The position numbers were made by a program, and so were the translations under genes. Under the pieces are notes generated by a model that had not been told where the DNA came from, searched no databases, and worked only from the letters and a program-made list of their open reading frames with translations. Source: Methylorubrum suomiense (GTDB taxonomy: Bacteria; Pseudomonadota; Alphaproteobacteria; Rhizobiales; Beijerinckiaceae). From it: a stretch of DNA of 64,000 bases. Each line of letters begins with the position of its first letter. The stretch's first letter is position 1. Below are positions 19,313 through 27,714 of this stretch, in pieces. The stretch covers positions 142,655-206,654 of the forward strand of contig NZ_BPRE01000010.1 of assembly GCF_022179765.1 (NCBI RefSeq). Direction: 5' to 3'.

Positions 19313-19340
19313 AAAAAGGGGCCGGAATCACCCGGCCCCC
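19313..19340 (-). terminator. Intrinsic terminator of the small Gly/Ala-rich gene
   Basis: An 8-bp stem GGGGCCGG / CCGGCCCC (19318-19325 with 19332-19339) has a 6-base loop. Read on the minus strand it is followed by a run of five Ts. It lies 19 bases after the stop of the gene at 19359. Confidence 0.8.
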
Positions 19341-19358
19341 TTTCCTGAATGCGTTGGC

Positions 19359-19679
19359 TTAGCGGCCTGCGGCTCCGCCCGCGGCACCCGCGCCACCGGC
19401 TCCCGTTCCGGTGCTCATGCTTCCGCCCGCGGTTCCGCCCGCCGCACCGGGGGCCCCGGGGGCCATGCCGGTTCCGGTCGATCCGGTGGTCGCACCGGTG
19501 GCGGAGCCGGTCGAGCGCTCCATGCCCTTCTCGGAATTGCTCTTCACGCTGCCGGGATTGTTCATGTTGCCCTCGGCACTGCCGCCGCCGGCCGCTGTCT
19601 GGGCGAAGGCCGCACCCGAAAGGGCGAGGCCGAGGGTGGCCGCGAGGGCGATCGTGGTGGTCCGCATGGTTCGTTTCAT
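19359..19679 (-). CDS. Exported Gly/Ala/Thr/Met-rich hypothetical protein
   Basis: 106 residues with a clear Sec signal peptide (basic MKRTMR, a hydrophobic core near 9-24, cleavage after AFA-Q at about 26). The mature part is low-complexity, rich in Gly, Ala, Thr, Ser and Met (for example SMSTGTGAGGAGAAGG), without Cys and probably disordered. It has its own terminator. Similar short exported low-complexity proteins are frequent in Methylobacterium-type genomes. The role is unknown. Confidence 0.65.
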   Translation of the reverse strand: MKRTMRTTTIALAATLGLALSGAAFAQTAAGGGSAEGNMNNPGSVKSNSEKGMERSTGSATGATTGSTGTGMAPGAPGAAGGTAGGSMSTGTGAGGAGAAGGAAGR

Positions 19680-19825
19680 CCCTGATGGTTGTCTCGAGGG
19701 TAAACCTGGCGACCATCGGCAATGTTCAGAACATTCTCCTCCTCGGCAGCGGCGTGCCGCTCGGTAGGCCCGCGACGCTCGGTCCGCGCTGTGCCGGAAC
19801 GCTGCGGCCCTATATCAGTGCGGCC

Positions 19826-20278
19826 GTGACCGAGATTCTGTTCTATCACCTTCAGCGCCAGCCCCTCGAGAAGGTGCTGCCGAACCTCCTCGAGAAGTCG
19901 CTGGAGCGCGGCTGGCAGGCGGCCATCCAGGCGGTGAGCGAGGAGCGGTTGCAGGCCCTCGACGACGGCCTGTGGACCTACACGGACGAAAGTTTTCTCC
20001 CCCACGGCACGGACCGAGACACCGACGCCGCGACCCAGCCGGTGGTGCTGACCCTGCGCACCGAGAACCCCAACGGCGCCTCGATCCGCTTTCTCGTGGA
20101 GGGGGCGGATCTGCCTGAGGATGCGGGTGGCTACGAGCGCATCTGCATCCTGTTCGACGGCACCGACACCGACGCGTTGCTGCGCGCTCGCGAGCAGTGG
20201 CGCGGCGCCAAGGAGGCCGGTCACACGGTCGCCTACTGGCAGCAGGACGAGTCCGGCCGCTGGGCCAAGAAGGCATGA
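19826..20278 (+). CDS. holC: DNA polymerase III subunit chi
   Basis: About 150 residues starting at GTG 19826, with the chi N-terminus TEILFYHLQRQPLEKVLPNL. Further conserved parts are ESFLPHGTDRD and the CILFDGTDTDAL strand. Chi links the clamp loader to single-strand binding protein at the replication fork. The frame stays open far upstream but there it is antisense to the neighbouring small gene, so the GTG start is preferred. The length matches the family. Confidence 0.9.
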   Translation: MTEILFYHLQRQPLEKVLPNLLEKSLERGWQAAIQAVSEERLQALDDGLWTYTDESFLPHGTDRDTDAATQPVVLTLRTENPNGASIRFLVEGADLPEDAGGYERICILFDGTDTDALLRAREQWRGAKEAGHTVAYWQQDESGRWAKKA

Positions 20279-20446
20279 GGCGGCCTTCGCCGGCTCCGCG
20301 TCGAATCCCTCGTTCCGGGCTTCGTCGCGGGGACGGGACTCTCGATCTCAGGCTTTCCGCGGCTCTGATCCCAGGGCCGGCAACCACCCTTCCGGCCGGT
20401 GCTCGGATCCGCAGCGGCGAACGATGGTAGAGACGGATACGAGCGC

Positions 20447-22057
20447 ATGATGCATCCGACCACGCGCCTTCCCGCCGGGGCGGTTCGCGCCTGCCTCGCC
20501 GGCCTCCTCGCGGTCTGCCTCGGCCTCGCGCCGGCGGTCGCCCCGGCTCAGCCGGCATCCCCGCAAGGACAGTCGCGCAAGGCACCCGAACGCGAGGGAC
20601 GGCGCCTGCCGCCGGACGCCACCACCGAGCATCGGATCGATCTGGGTGAGGGCCGTACGCTCGGCTTCAAGGCCACCGCCGGAAGCCTCGGCCTCGTGGA
20701 CGAGGACGGCAAGCTCCAGGCCGAGATCGCCTTCATCGCCTATCTGAAGCCCGGCACGGCGGAAGAGAGTGCGGCGCGCCCGATCACCTTCGCGGTCAAT
20801 GGCGGGCCGGGCGCGGCCTCGGCCTATCTCAATATCGGCGCCATCGGTCCCTGGCGTCTGCCCACCGACGGCGGCACCATCAGCCCGTCGCAGCGGCTCG
20901 ACCTTCAACCCAACCCCTCGACCTGGCTCGATTTCACCGATCTGGTGTTCCTCGATCCCGTCGGGACGGGCTATAGCCGCGCCGCCGACGGGGACGGCAA
21001 GAAGTACTGGAGCATCGAGTCCGACGCCTCGGTCCTGGCGGCGACCATCGCGCGATACCTGCGCCAGAACGATCGGCTCGCCTCGCCGAAATTCTTCGTC
21101 GGCGAGAGCTATGGCGGCTTCCGCGGACCGCTCATCGCCCAGAAACTTCAGGACGATGTCGGAATCGGATTGTCCGGGCTCGTGCTGCTCTCGCCGGTCC
21201 TCGATTTCGGCTGGCTGCAATCGCCGCGCACCACGCCCTGGGGCTACGTGACCCGACTGCCCTCCTTCGCGGCCGCCGCTCTGGAACGCGCCGGCACGAC
21301 CCCCGACCGTACCCTGATGCGCGAGGCGGAGGCCTACGCCGCGGGCGACTATCTCGCCGACCTCTTGAAGGGGCCGTCCGACCGCGAGGCGGTGGCGCGG
21401 CTCACGGAGAGGTTGTCGGCCCTGACCGGCCTCGATCCAGAGACCGTACGCCGGCAGGCGGGCCGCATCTCGTCATCGAGCTATCAGCGGGAGATCGGCC
21501 GCGACGTCGGGCGGGTCGCGTCGGCCTACGACACCGGTGTGACCGGCTGGGATCCGGATCCGGGCGCGGCCCATTCCGGCTTCGAGGATCCAGTGCTGAC
21601 CGCGCTCCAGGCACCGCTCTCGGGGGCGATGGTCAGGCTCTACACCGAGCGCCTCGGCTGGCGCGTCGAGAACATGCGCTACGAACTCCTGAACAATGCG
21701 GTCAACCGCGGCTGGAGTTGGGGCTCGGGCCGTTCCGCGCCCGAGGCGATGGGAGCCCTCAAGGACGTCCTGGCGCTCGACGGCACCCTGCGCGTTCTGG
21801 TCGTTCACGGCTTCACCGACTTGGTGACACCCTACTTCACCTCGAAGCTCCTGATCGACCAGATACCGGTCTATGGCGAGGCCGATCGGCTGAAGCTGTC
21901 GGTCTATCCGGGCGGGCACATGTTCTACACGCGCCCCGACTCGCGGAAGGCGTTCCACGCGGACGCCGCCGATCTCTATGCCCGTGCCCTGCGCGCCCGC
22001 TCCGATGGCAGCGCGGGGGGAGGGCGCGAGGCCGACCGGCCGAGGCCGACGCCGTGA
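20447..22057 (+). CDS. Exported serine carboxypeptidase (peptidase S10)
   Basis: A 536-residue alpha/beta-hydrolase-fold peptidase with an N-terminal signal peptide (hydrophobic core near 15-32). The triad is visible: Ser221 in GESYGG, Asp458 in HGFTDLVTP, and His491 in PGGHMFY. The NGGPGAAS motif of S10 peptidases is also present. It removes C-terminal residues from peptides and is expected in the periplasm. Of the two adjacent ATGs, 20447 is used. The stop overlaps by four bases (GTGA) the start of a small lipoprotein gene, so the two are translationally coupled. Confidence 0.92.
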   Translation: MMHPTTRLPAGAVRACLAGLLAVCLGLAPAVAPAQPASPQGQSRKAPEREGRRLPPDATTEHRIDLGEGRTLGFKATAGSLGLVDEDGKLQAEIAFIAYLKPGTAEESAARPITFAVNGGPGAASAYLNIGAIGPWRLPTDGGTISPSQRLDLQPNPSTWLDFTDLVFLDPVGTGYSRAADGDGKKYWSIESDASVLAATIARYLRQNDRLASPKFFVGESYGGFRGPLIAQKLQDDVGIGLSGLVLLSPVLDFGWLQSPRTTPWGYVTRLPSFAAAALERAGTTPDRTLMREAEAYAAGDYLADLLKGPSDREAVARLTERLSALTGLDPETVRRQAGRISSSSYQREIGRDVGRVASAYDTGVTGWDPDPGAAHSGFEDPVLTALQAPLSGAMVRLYTERLGWRVENMRYELLNNAVNRGWSWGSGRSAPEAMGALKDVLALDGTLRVLVVHGFTDLVTPYFTSKLLIDQIPVYGEADRLKLSVYPGGHMFYTRPDSRKAFHADAADLYARALRARSDGSAGGGREADRPRPTP

Positions 22058-22416
22058 GGGTGTTGGTCTTTCTCCCGGCGCTCGCGGCCCTGTCCGCCTG
22101 CACCGCCACGGAGCGGGCGGCCCCGTTTCCCGCGCCGCCGCCGCCCAGTGCCGTCCTGCCGAAGGCGCCCGCCCCGTCATACGGGCCCGTCCTCGACGGG
22201 AGTGGCGCCTGCACCGGGTCCGCGCCGGAAACGGCCGCCGCCATCGAGCCCGGCATCGGCGAGTGCGATCTCGTTCGGCTCAAGGGACGTCCACCCACCG
22301 ATGTCCTGATCGGCGAAGGCCGCTCCGGCCGCGAGGTGCAGGTGCTCTACACCGAGCCGGGGGCGAAGGAGCTGTATTTCTTCGTCAACAACCGACTCGA
22401 CCGCATCGTGCGTTAG
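22054..22416 (+). CDS. Small lipoprotein coupled to the S10 peptidase
   Basis: 120 residues from GTG 22054. The N-terminus is a lipoprotein signal with lipobox LSAC near residue 16. A Pro/Ala-rich linker and a compact domain follow, ending in YFFVNNRLDRIVR. Segments such as IGECDLVRLKG and GEGRSGREVQVLYTEPG recall small outer-membrane-attached BamE/SmpA-like folds, but that is a guess. It overlaps the peptidase stop, so the proteins may act together in the envelope. Confidence 0.75.
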   Translation: MRVLVFLPALAALSACTATERAAPFPAPPPPSAVLPKAPAPSYGPVLDGSGACTGSAPETAAAIEPGIGECDLVRLKGRPPTDVLIGEGRSGREVQVLYTEPGAKELYFFVNNRLDRIVR

Positions 22417-22499
22417 AGCCTTCGGGAAACTGGACAGCGGATTGCTTGCGGCGCGTGGTGCCCGGCATTCCGTCCGGAGAGCGGGAGGCAGACGGCGCG

Positions 22500-23627
22500 A
22501 TGGCCCACGAGTACCGGTTCGGGATCGAGGAGGAATTGTTCCTGGCGGATGCCCGCACGCGGGCGGCGCCGCAGGAATCGGTGGCAGCCTTCCACAAGGC
22601 CGCCGGCCACCGCCTCGACGGGGTCGAGCGCGAATTGCTCGAGAACCAGGCCGAAATCTCCTCCAAGCCGTCGGCGAGCTTCGCCGAGGCGGAGGATGCC
22701 CTGGCGAGCCTGCGCACCGGTTTGTGCCGGATCGGGCGCGAGCACGGCCTCAAGGTCTTCGCTGCCGGTACGCATCCGACCGCGATCTGGGCCGAGCAGC
22801 GCGAGACCTCGAAGCTGCGTTACCGCAAGATGATCGACAATCTTCAGATGGTGGGGCGCCGCTCCGTCGTCTGCGGCCTCCATGTGCATGTGGAGGTACC
22901 GGAGCCCGGCGAGCGCATCGCCCTCATCAACCGCCTGATGCCCCACCTGCCGGTTCTGCTCGCGCTCTCGACCTCCTCGCCGTTCTACGACCGGCACCGT
23001 ACCGGGCTCGCCGGATATCGTCTGCGCGCCTATGCCGAGCTGCCCCGCACAGGCCTTCCCGAACTCTTCACGGACGCCGCCGATTTCGACCGCTACGTCC
23101 GGGTGATGACCCGGGCCGGCGCCGTCGAGGACGCCACGTATTTCTGGTGGCACATCCGTCCCTCCATTCGCTATCCGACCCTGGAGCTTCGGGTGGCCGA
23201 CAGCTGCACCCGGCTCAAGGATGCGCTCGCCATCGCCGCGCTCTATCGCTGCCTCGTACGGCTCTCTGTGCGCCGGCCGGACCTCGCCCCACCCCTGACT
23301 GGGGCCAGCCGCGGGATCGTCATGGAGAATCTATGGCGGGCCGAGCGCGATGGCGTGAACGCCGCTCTCGTCGACGAGGCGGCGGAGGAGACCGTCCCGG
23401 TGCGCCGCCTCGTCGAGCGGCTGCTCGACCTCACGGCGGAGGATGCGGCGGCCCTGGGCTGCGCCTCCCAGGTCGCCCACGCGCTCACCATCGCCAGCTG
23501 CGGATCGAGCGCCGACGGGCAGATCGCGGCCTATGAGAAGGCGCTCGATGCCGGCGCCGGCAAGCGCAAGGCGCTTTCCCGCGTCATCGACTGGCTGGCC
23601 CAAGAGACGGCGGATTGCGGCCGGTAG
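22500..23627 (+). CDS. YbdK-type carboxylate-amine ligase (GCS2 family)
   Basis: A 375-residue ATP-grasp-like ligase of the glutamate-cysteine ligase type 2 family. The start EYRFGIEEELFL carries the nucleotide/metal-binding Glu cluster. Later signatures are CGLHVHVEVP and RYPTLELRVADSCT. Members have weak glutamate-cysteine ligase activity in vitro and mostly unknown physiological roles. ATG 22500 has GGGAGG upstream. It lies 83 bases after the lipoprotein gene and may belong to the same transcript. Confidence 0.9.
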   Translation: MAHEYRFGIEEELFLADARTRAAPQESVAAFHKAAGHRLDGVERELLENQAEISSKPSASFAEAEDALASLRTGLCRIGREHGLKVFAAGTHPTAIWAEQRETSKLRYRKMIDNLQMVGRRSVVCGLHVHVEVPEPGERIALINRLMPHLPVLLALSTSSPFYDRHRTGLAGYRLRAYAELPRTGLPELFTDAADFDRYVRVMTRAGAVEDATYFWWHIRPSIRYPTLELRVADSCTRLKDALAIAALYRCLVRLSVRRPDLAPPLTGASRGIVMENLWRAERDGVNAALVDEAAEETVPVRRLVERLLDLTAEDAAALGCASQVAHALTIASCGSSADGQIAAYEKALDAGAGKRKALSRVIDWLAQETADCGR

Positions 23628-23663
23628 CCCCTCCCGGATGGCAGGAATCGGGAATCCAACGCT

Positions 23664-23690
23664 CGGCTCCCGCCACCTGCGCGGGAGCCG
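23664..23690 (+). terminator. GC-rich hairpin after the YbdK-type gene
   Basis: A perfect 10-bp stem CGGCTCCCGC / GCGGGAGCCG with a 7-base loop starts 37 bases after the stop. No T tract follows, so termination would need another factor. Confidence 0.45.
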
Positions 23691-23731
23691 CCGAAGGAAT
23701 CGCGGTGCACTGACCGAGACGCGGAGATCCG

Positions 23732-25102
23732 GTGACAGCCGCGCTGGCACCGAAATCGCGTTGCAACCTCAACCATGACCTCCACCATGAGCTGGGCAAG
23801 CCTTGCTTTGACCGGCGAAGTGACCACTTTCGGCGGATGCTCGACGAGGACGCCCCGAGACCTGCCCCGACCGCCCTCGCTGACGGGTCGGAAGCCGAGG
23901 ACGTGCCTTTCGGCGCGCTCCAGTCCTGTGTCGGCATCCGCGACTGGCTCCTGGGCGAGGGTGCCCGGCTTCCGAAGGCCGACGACCTGCTGTCCGGCCT
24001 GGCGCAGCGCCTCGACGAGATCGGCGTGCCGATCGATCGGGCGACGACCGCCATCGACACGCTGCACTCGGAATATTCCGGCGTCGGCCGTCGCTGGACC
24101 CGTGAGGAGGGATCGAGCGTTCGCCTGTTTCCGCACGGCGAGGCCTCGGAGCGGGCCTATCGCGAGAGCCCGTTCTACACGGTGCACCAATCGGGCGAAT
24201 GGCTCGTCCTCGATCTGGCCCGAACGCCTGACACCGCCTACGCCGTCATCCCCGAGCTGAAGGCTGCCGGCTACACCCATTACATCGTGGCGCCGCTGAT
24301 CTTCACCAACGGCACGCGCAACGGCATCACCTTCGCGACGCGCGCAGCGAGCGGCTTCCGCGACGAGGACATCGCGATCCTGCGCTTCGTCATGCCGACG
24401 CTGGCCGCCGTGATGGAGATGCGGCTCCTCAACAAGCAGCTCGATACGGTGCTGCGCATCTATGTCGGCGACGAACCCCACCGGGCGATCCTGTCGGGCG
24501 ACATTCGCCGTGGGCAGGTCCGGCGCATCCGCTCGGCCATCCTGTTCGCCGACATGCGCGACTACACGCGCCTGTCCGCCGACCTGACGCCCGAGGGCGC
24601 GGTGGATCTCCTCAACGCCTTCTTCGACTGCCTCGTCCCGCCGATCGAACGCGAGGGCGGCGAGGTGCTGAAATATCTCGGCGACGGCCTTCTCGCGATC
24701 TTCCGCGAGTCCGGGGACGATATGGGCAGTGCCGCGAAGGGGGCGCTCACCGCCGCGCAATCGGCGCTCGCGGCGCTCACCGAGGCCAACGCCGTTGGTC
24801 GCTTCTCCGGCAAGGTGGTCGATGCCGGCATCGCCCTCCATCATGGCGAGGCGGCTTATGGCAATGTCGGCTCCGGCACCCGGCTCGATTTCACCGTGAT
24901 CGGCCGCGACGTGAATCTCGCGAGCCGCTTGGCACGGCTGAACCGCGTGCTCCAGGAGCCGCTACTGATGTCGAAGCCCTTCGTCGATTTCCTCTGGGGC
25001 GACCCCGAGCCGTTGGGCAGCCACCCGCTCGACGGATTCCCCGAGCCGATGGCGGTGTTCCGGCCCGAGAGGAAATCGAAGCCGCTGGCGAAGGCGGGCT
25101 AA
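23732..25102 (+). CDS. Class III adenylate/guanylate cyclase
   Basis: A 456-residue soluble protein. The C-terminal third is a class III nucleotide cyclase catalytic domain with metal-binding Asp274 (ILFADMRDY) and Asp318 (LGDGLLAIF) and the transition-state pair Asn395/Arg399 (DVNLASR). The N-terminal 250 residues have a GAF/sensor-like look (HYIVAPLIFTNGTRNGITFAT) and are probably regulatory. I see no membrane segment. GTG 23732 has GGAG five bases upstream; a later ATG at 23837 is possible. All catalytic residues are present, so the product is likely cAMP. Confidence 0.88.
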   Translation: MTAALAPKSRCNLNHDLHHELGKPCFDRRSDHFRRMLDEDAPRPAPTALADGSEAEDVPFGALQSCVGIRDWLLGEGARLPKADDLLSGLAQRLDEIGVPIDRATTAIDTLHSEYSGVGRRWTREEGSSVRLFPHGEASERAYRESPFYTVHQSGEWLVLDLARTPDTAYAVIPELKAAGYTHYIVAPLIFTNGTRNGITFATRAASGFRDEDIAILRFVMPTLAAVMEMRLLNKQLDTVLRIYVGDEPHRAILSGDIRRGQVRRIRSAILFADMRDYTRLSADLTPEGAVDLLNAFFDCLVPPIEREGGEVLKYLGDGLLAIFRESGDDMGSAAKGALTAAQSALAALTEANAVGRFSGKVVDAGIALHHGEAAYGNVGSGTRLDFTVIGRDVNLASRLARLNRVLQEPLLMSKPFVDFLWGDPEPLGSHPLDGFPEPMAVFRPERKSKPLAKAG

Positions 25103-25159
25103 CGCCGCCTCCAAAGCCTATCAGGGTCGGCCCGGCCTCGCCCCAGCCAGCGGAAGGCA

Positions 25160-25187
25160 CCGCCTCGCGCTATACGGAGCGAGGCGG
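25160..25187. terminator. Hairpin between convergent cyclase and glucosidase genes
   Basis: A 9-bp perfect stem CCGCCTCGC / GCGAGGCGG with a 10-base loop lies between the two stop codons. It could serve both directions. No strong T tract is present. Confidence 0.5.
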
Positions 25188-25202
25188 CGCGTTTCCGGCA
25201 CC

Positions 25203-27539
25203 CTATTTCAACATCGAGATCTGCACGTCCCCAACCCGGCGCGTCACCGCCACCGTGACGTCGTGCCCGTGACGGTGCAGGCGGATATCGGCCCGCGAGG
25301 CGCCGAGCTTGAGGTTGTACAGCTCCACCGCCTCCAAGAACTTCGGAAGAACCGGGTTTCGGAAACGGATGCGGTTGCGGGCGTGATCGAGTTCCAATCC
25401 CAGGCTTGCCGCGAGGAACGCGAACGGGGCGGCGGCGGCCCAGGCCTGGGGTGAACAGGCGACCGGGTAGCTCACGGGGCCGCGCTGGCGCCGCCGCATG
25501 AAGCCGCAGAACAGCTCCGGCAGGCGCTTCTGGTCGTAGTAGAGGCTGGTGTCGAACATGCCTTCGAACACCCGCGCGGCCTCGTCCTTGAGGCCGTAGC
25601 GGGCCAGACCCATGGCACAGATCGCGTTGTCGTGCGGCCAGATCGAGCCGTTGTGGTACGACATCGGATTGTAGCGGGCCTCGCCCTTGGCGACGGTGCG
25701 AATGCCCCAGCCGTTGAATCCGTCATTCGACAGGAGCTGCGCCGCCACCTGCGCCGCCCGCTCCGGCAAGGCGATGCCGGTGAACAGGGCGTGGCCGGTG
25801 TTCGACGAGCGCACCGCGCAGGGACGCTTGGCGCCGTCGAGCGCGAGGGCATAGGTGCCGATCTCCTCGCACCAGAATGCCTCATCGAACTTCTTCTGGA
25901 TCTTCTCCGCATCCGCCGTGAGGCTTGCCGCGAGATCGTCCTCGCCGAGCAGGCGTGCGAGCTTCGCCGCGCCCTGCTTGGCCGCGAAGACATACCCCTG
26001 CACTTCGCACAGAGCGATCGGGCCCTTGGCCATGGCGCCGTCGGAATGGAAGATCGAATCGTGGCTGTCCTTCCAGCCCTGATTGGCCAGCCCCTGCTCG
26101 GTCTCGCGGGCATATTCGACGAAACCGTCGCCGTCCCGGTCGCCGTACTGGTCGATCCAGGCAAGCGCCAGTTTGAGCTGCGGCCAGATCGAGCGGATCG
26201 TGTCCAGATCGCCCGTCACCTCGTGGTACTGGGCGGCCAGCATCACGAAGAGGGGCGTGCCGTCGATGGTGCCGTAATAGTGGCGGAACGGCACCTCGCC
26301 GAGCATCGCCATCTCGCCGCGGCGGGTCTCGTGCAGCACCTTGCCGGGCTGAGCATCCGCGGCCGGGTCGACCTCCTTGGCCTGGGTCGCCGCGAGGAAG
26401 CGCAGCACGCCCTTGCCGAAATTGGGGTCGATCCAGAGCGCCATCATCGCGGTGATGATCCCGTCGCGCCCGAACACGGTCGAGTACCAGGGGATGCCGG
26501 CGAACGGGTAGACGCCCTCCTGGGTGCGGGTCGCCAGCATGTAGAGGTCGGCGGTGGCCCGGCAGAGCCCCTCATTGAACTGGTCGTTCGAAGAGATGAT
26601 CGTGGTGATGCCGGCGGTGAGCTCGCGCAGATCCCGGCGATTGTCGCGATAGGCACGGGCGAAGATGCGGCCCTCGCTCAAGGAACGGTCCGGCCGGTCG
26701 GCAAGGCTGCCCGCCGCGCGCGACAGGGCGGCGGCGGCGGCCTCACCCGCCTTCTCGGGGCCCGGGGCCTTGGTGAAGGCCCGGTGCGACTCGAAGGCGA
26801 TGCGGATGAACAGCGAGGTATGGGCACCGGGGGCCAGCTCGACCAGGAATTCGGCCTTGCCCGGCTCCAGCAGGTGCGGCTTCGGCCCCAGATGCACCGA
26901 GGTGGTGCGCACGATGTCGTCGAGCCCCGCGTAGCGGAACTGCACCTCGGTGTCCGAGCGCCGCTCGACCGTGCGCTTGCCGCGGTTCACGCGATCGGAA
27001 CCGCGCACCTCGAACAGATCGCGGAAATCGGCGTCGAAGGTCACGCCGATCCGAAGCTTGCGACGCCGCGTGTCGTAGTTGCGCAGTCCGATCCGGTCGT
27101 AGCAGGTGCCCTTGAACAGGAACTTGGTCCGCTCCAGCGCGATCAGCTCCCGGGGGATCGCGGTCTCATCGCCCGCATCCAAGCGGATGTCCGGCGTGGT
27201 GAGATCGACCGAGAGCGCGCCGTTGTCGTCCTGCATGGCCGAGGACAGCATCATCGGCCGCTCGTCCTCGACCGTCAGGGCGAGGCGGGAGAGATAGCGC
27301 GTGTCCTGGAAATACAGGCCGTCGGCGCCGGGATACCAGCCGATATCGCCGTAGCTGTCGAGAACGGCGAAAGCCTCGCCGTATTTCAGCGAGCGCAAGG
27401 GGCGCTCGACGAGCGAGGCCTGGGCCTCGATGTGGTATTGCGGCAGGGCCTCGTCCGCGTCCTGGAACCCTGCCTTCGCCGCCTGTTTGGTCTCGTCCTC
27501 GGCGTGCCGGGCCTTTGCCGCGTCGTCCTGTGCCGCCAT
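25203..27539 (-). CDS. Amylo-alpha-1,6-glucosidase-like (glycogen debranching type) enzyme
   Basis: A 778-residue cytoplasmic protein: an N-terminal beta-sandwich of the debranching-enzyme type (about 60-260, beginning near EAFAVLDSYGDIG), then an (alpha/alpha)6-barrel glucosidase domain. Barrel signatures are IPWYSTVFGRDG, GWKDSHDSIFHSDG and YHNGSIWPHDNA, with a candidate acid in the PELFCGF stretch. ATG 27539 is chosen over upstream frames because it opens a family-like acidic N-terminus. It lies downstream of a glycosyltransferase on the same strand but behind a strong terminator. A pairing in glucan or glucoside metabolism is plausible; the substrate is unknown. Confidence 0.85.
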   Translation of the reverse strand: MAAQDDAAKARHAEDETKQAAKAGFQDADEALPQYHIEAQASLVERPLRSLKYGEAFAVLDSYGDIGWYPGADGLYFQDTRYLSRLALTVEDERPMMLSSAMQDDNGALSVDLTTPDIRLDAGDETAIPRELIALERTKFLFKGTCYDRIGLRNYDTRRRKLRIGVTFDADFRDLFEVRGSDRVNRGKRTVERRSDTEVQFRYAGLDDIVRTTSVHLGPKPHLLEPGKAEFLVELAPGAHTSLFIRIAFESHRAFTKAPGPEKAGEAAAAALSRAAGSLADRPDRSLSEGRIFARAYRDNRRDLRELTAGITTIISSNDQFNEGLCRATADLYMLATRTQEGVYPFAGIPWYSTVFGRDGIITAMMALWIDPNFGKGVLRFLAATQAKEVDPAADAQPGKVLHETRRGEMAMLGEVPFRHYYGTIDGTPLFVMLAAQYHEVTGDLDTIRSIWPQLKLALAWIDQYGDRDGDGFVEYARETEQGLANQGWKDSHDSIFHSDGAMAKGPIALCEVQGYVFAAKQGAAKLARLLGEDDLAASLTADAEKIQKKFDEAFWCEEIGTYALALDGAKRPCAVRSSNTGHALFTGIALPERAAQVAAQLLSNDGFNGWGIRTVAKGEARYNPMSYHNGSIWPHDNAICAMGLARYGLKDEAARVFEGMFDTSLYYDQKRLPELFCGFMRRRQRGPVSYPVACSPQAWAAAAPFAFLAASLGLELDHARNRIRFRNPVLPKFLEAVELYNLKLGASRADIRLHRHGHDVTVAVTRRVGDVQISMLK

Positions 27540-27610
27540 GCGAAGCGCCTCCTGCCGATGATCCGTGCGAGCCGGGTCCGATCCCTCGCAAGGTCCGGAC
27601 CTTCGAATCG

Positions 27611-27642
27611 AAAGCCGCCGGTCGTGTGGCACGACCGGCGGC
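27611..27642 (-). terminator. Strong intrinsic terminator after the glycosyltransferase
   Basis: A perfect 13-bp stem GCCGCCGGTCGTG / CACGACCGGCGGC with a 3-base loop. Read on the minus strand it is followed by TTTCGATT. It separates the GT4 gene from the glucosidase gene, so the latter needs its own promoter or read-through. Confidence 0.8.
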
Positions 27643-27714
27643 GCGTTGAGGATCGTTCAGTTAGGCGCCGCGCCGCCTCCGGCGAGGGGGCTACGACGGG
27701 TTTCGTGTGCCGGT

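Noticed and set aside
19349..19825. Long N-terminal extension of the holC frame
   Set aside because: This part is antisense to an exported-protein gene and reads as Arg/Pro-rich low complexity; the chi family start is at GTG 19826.
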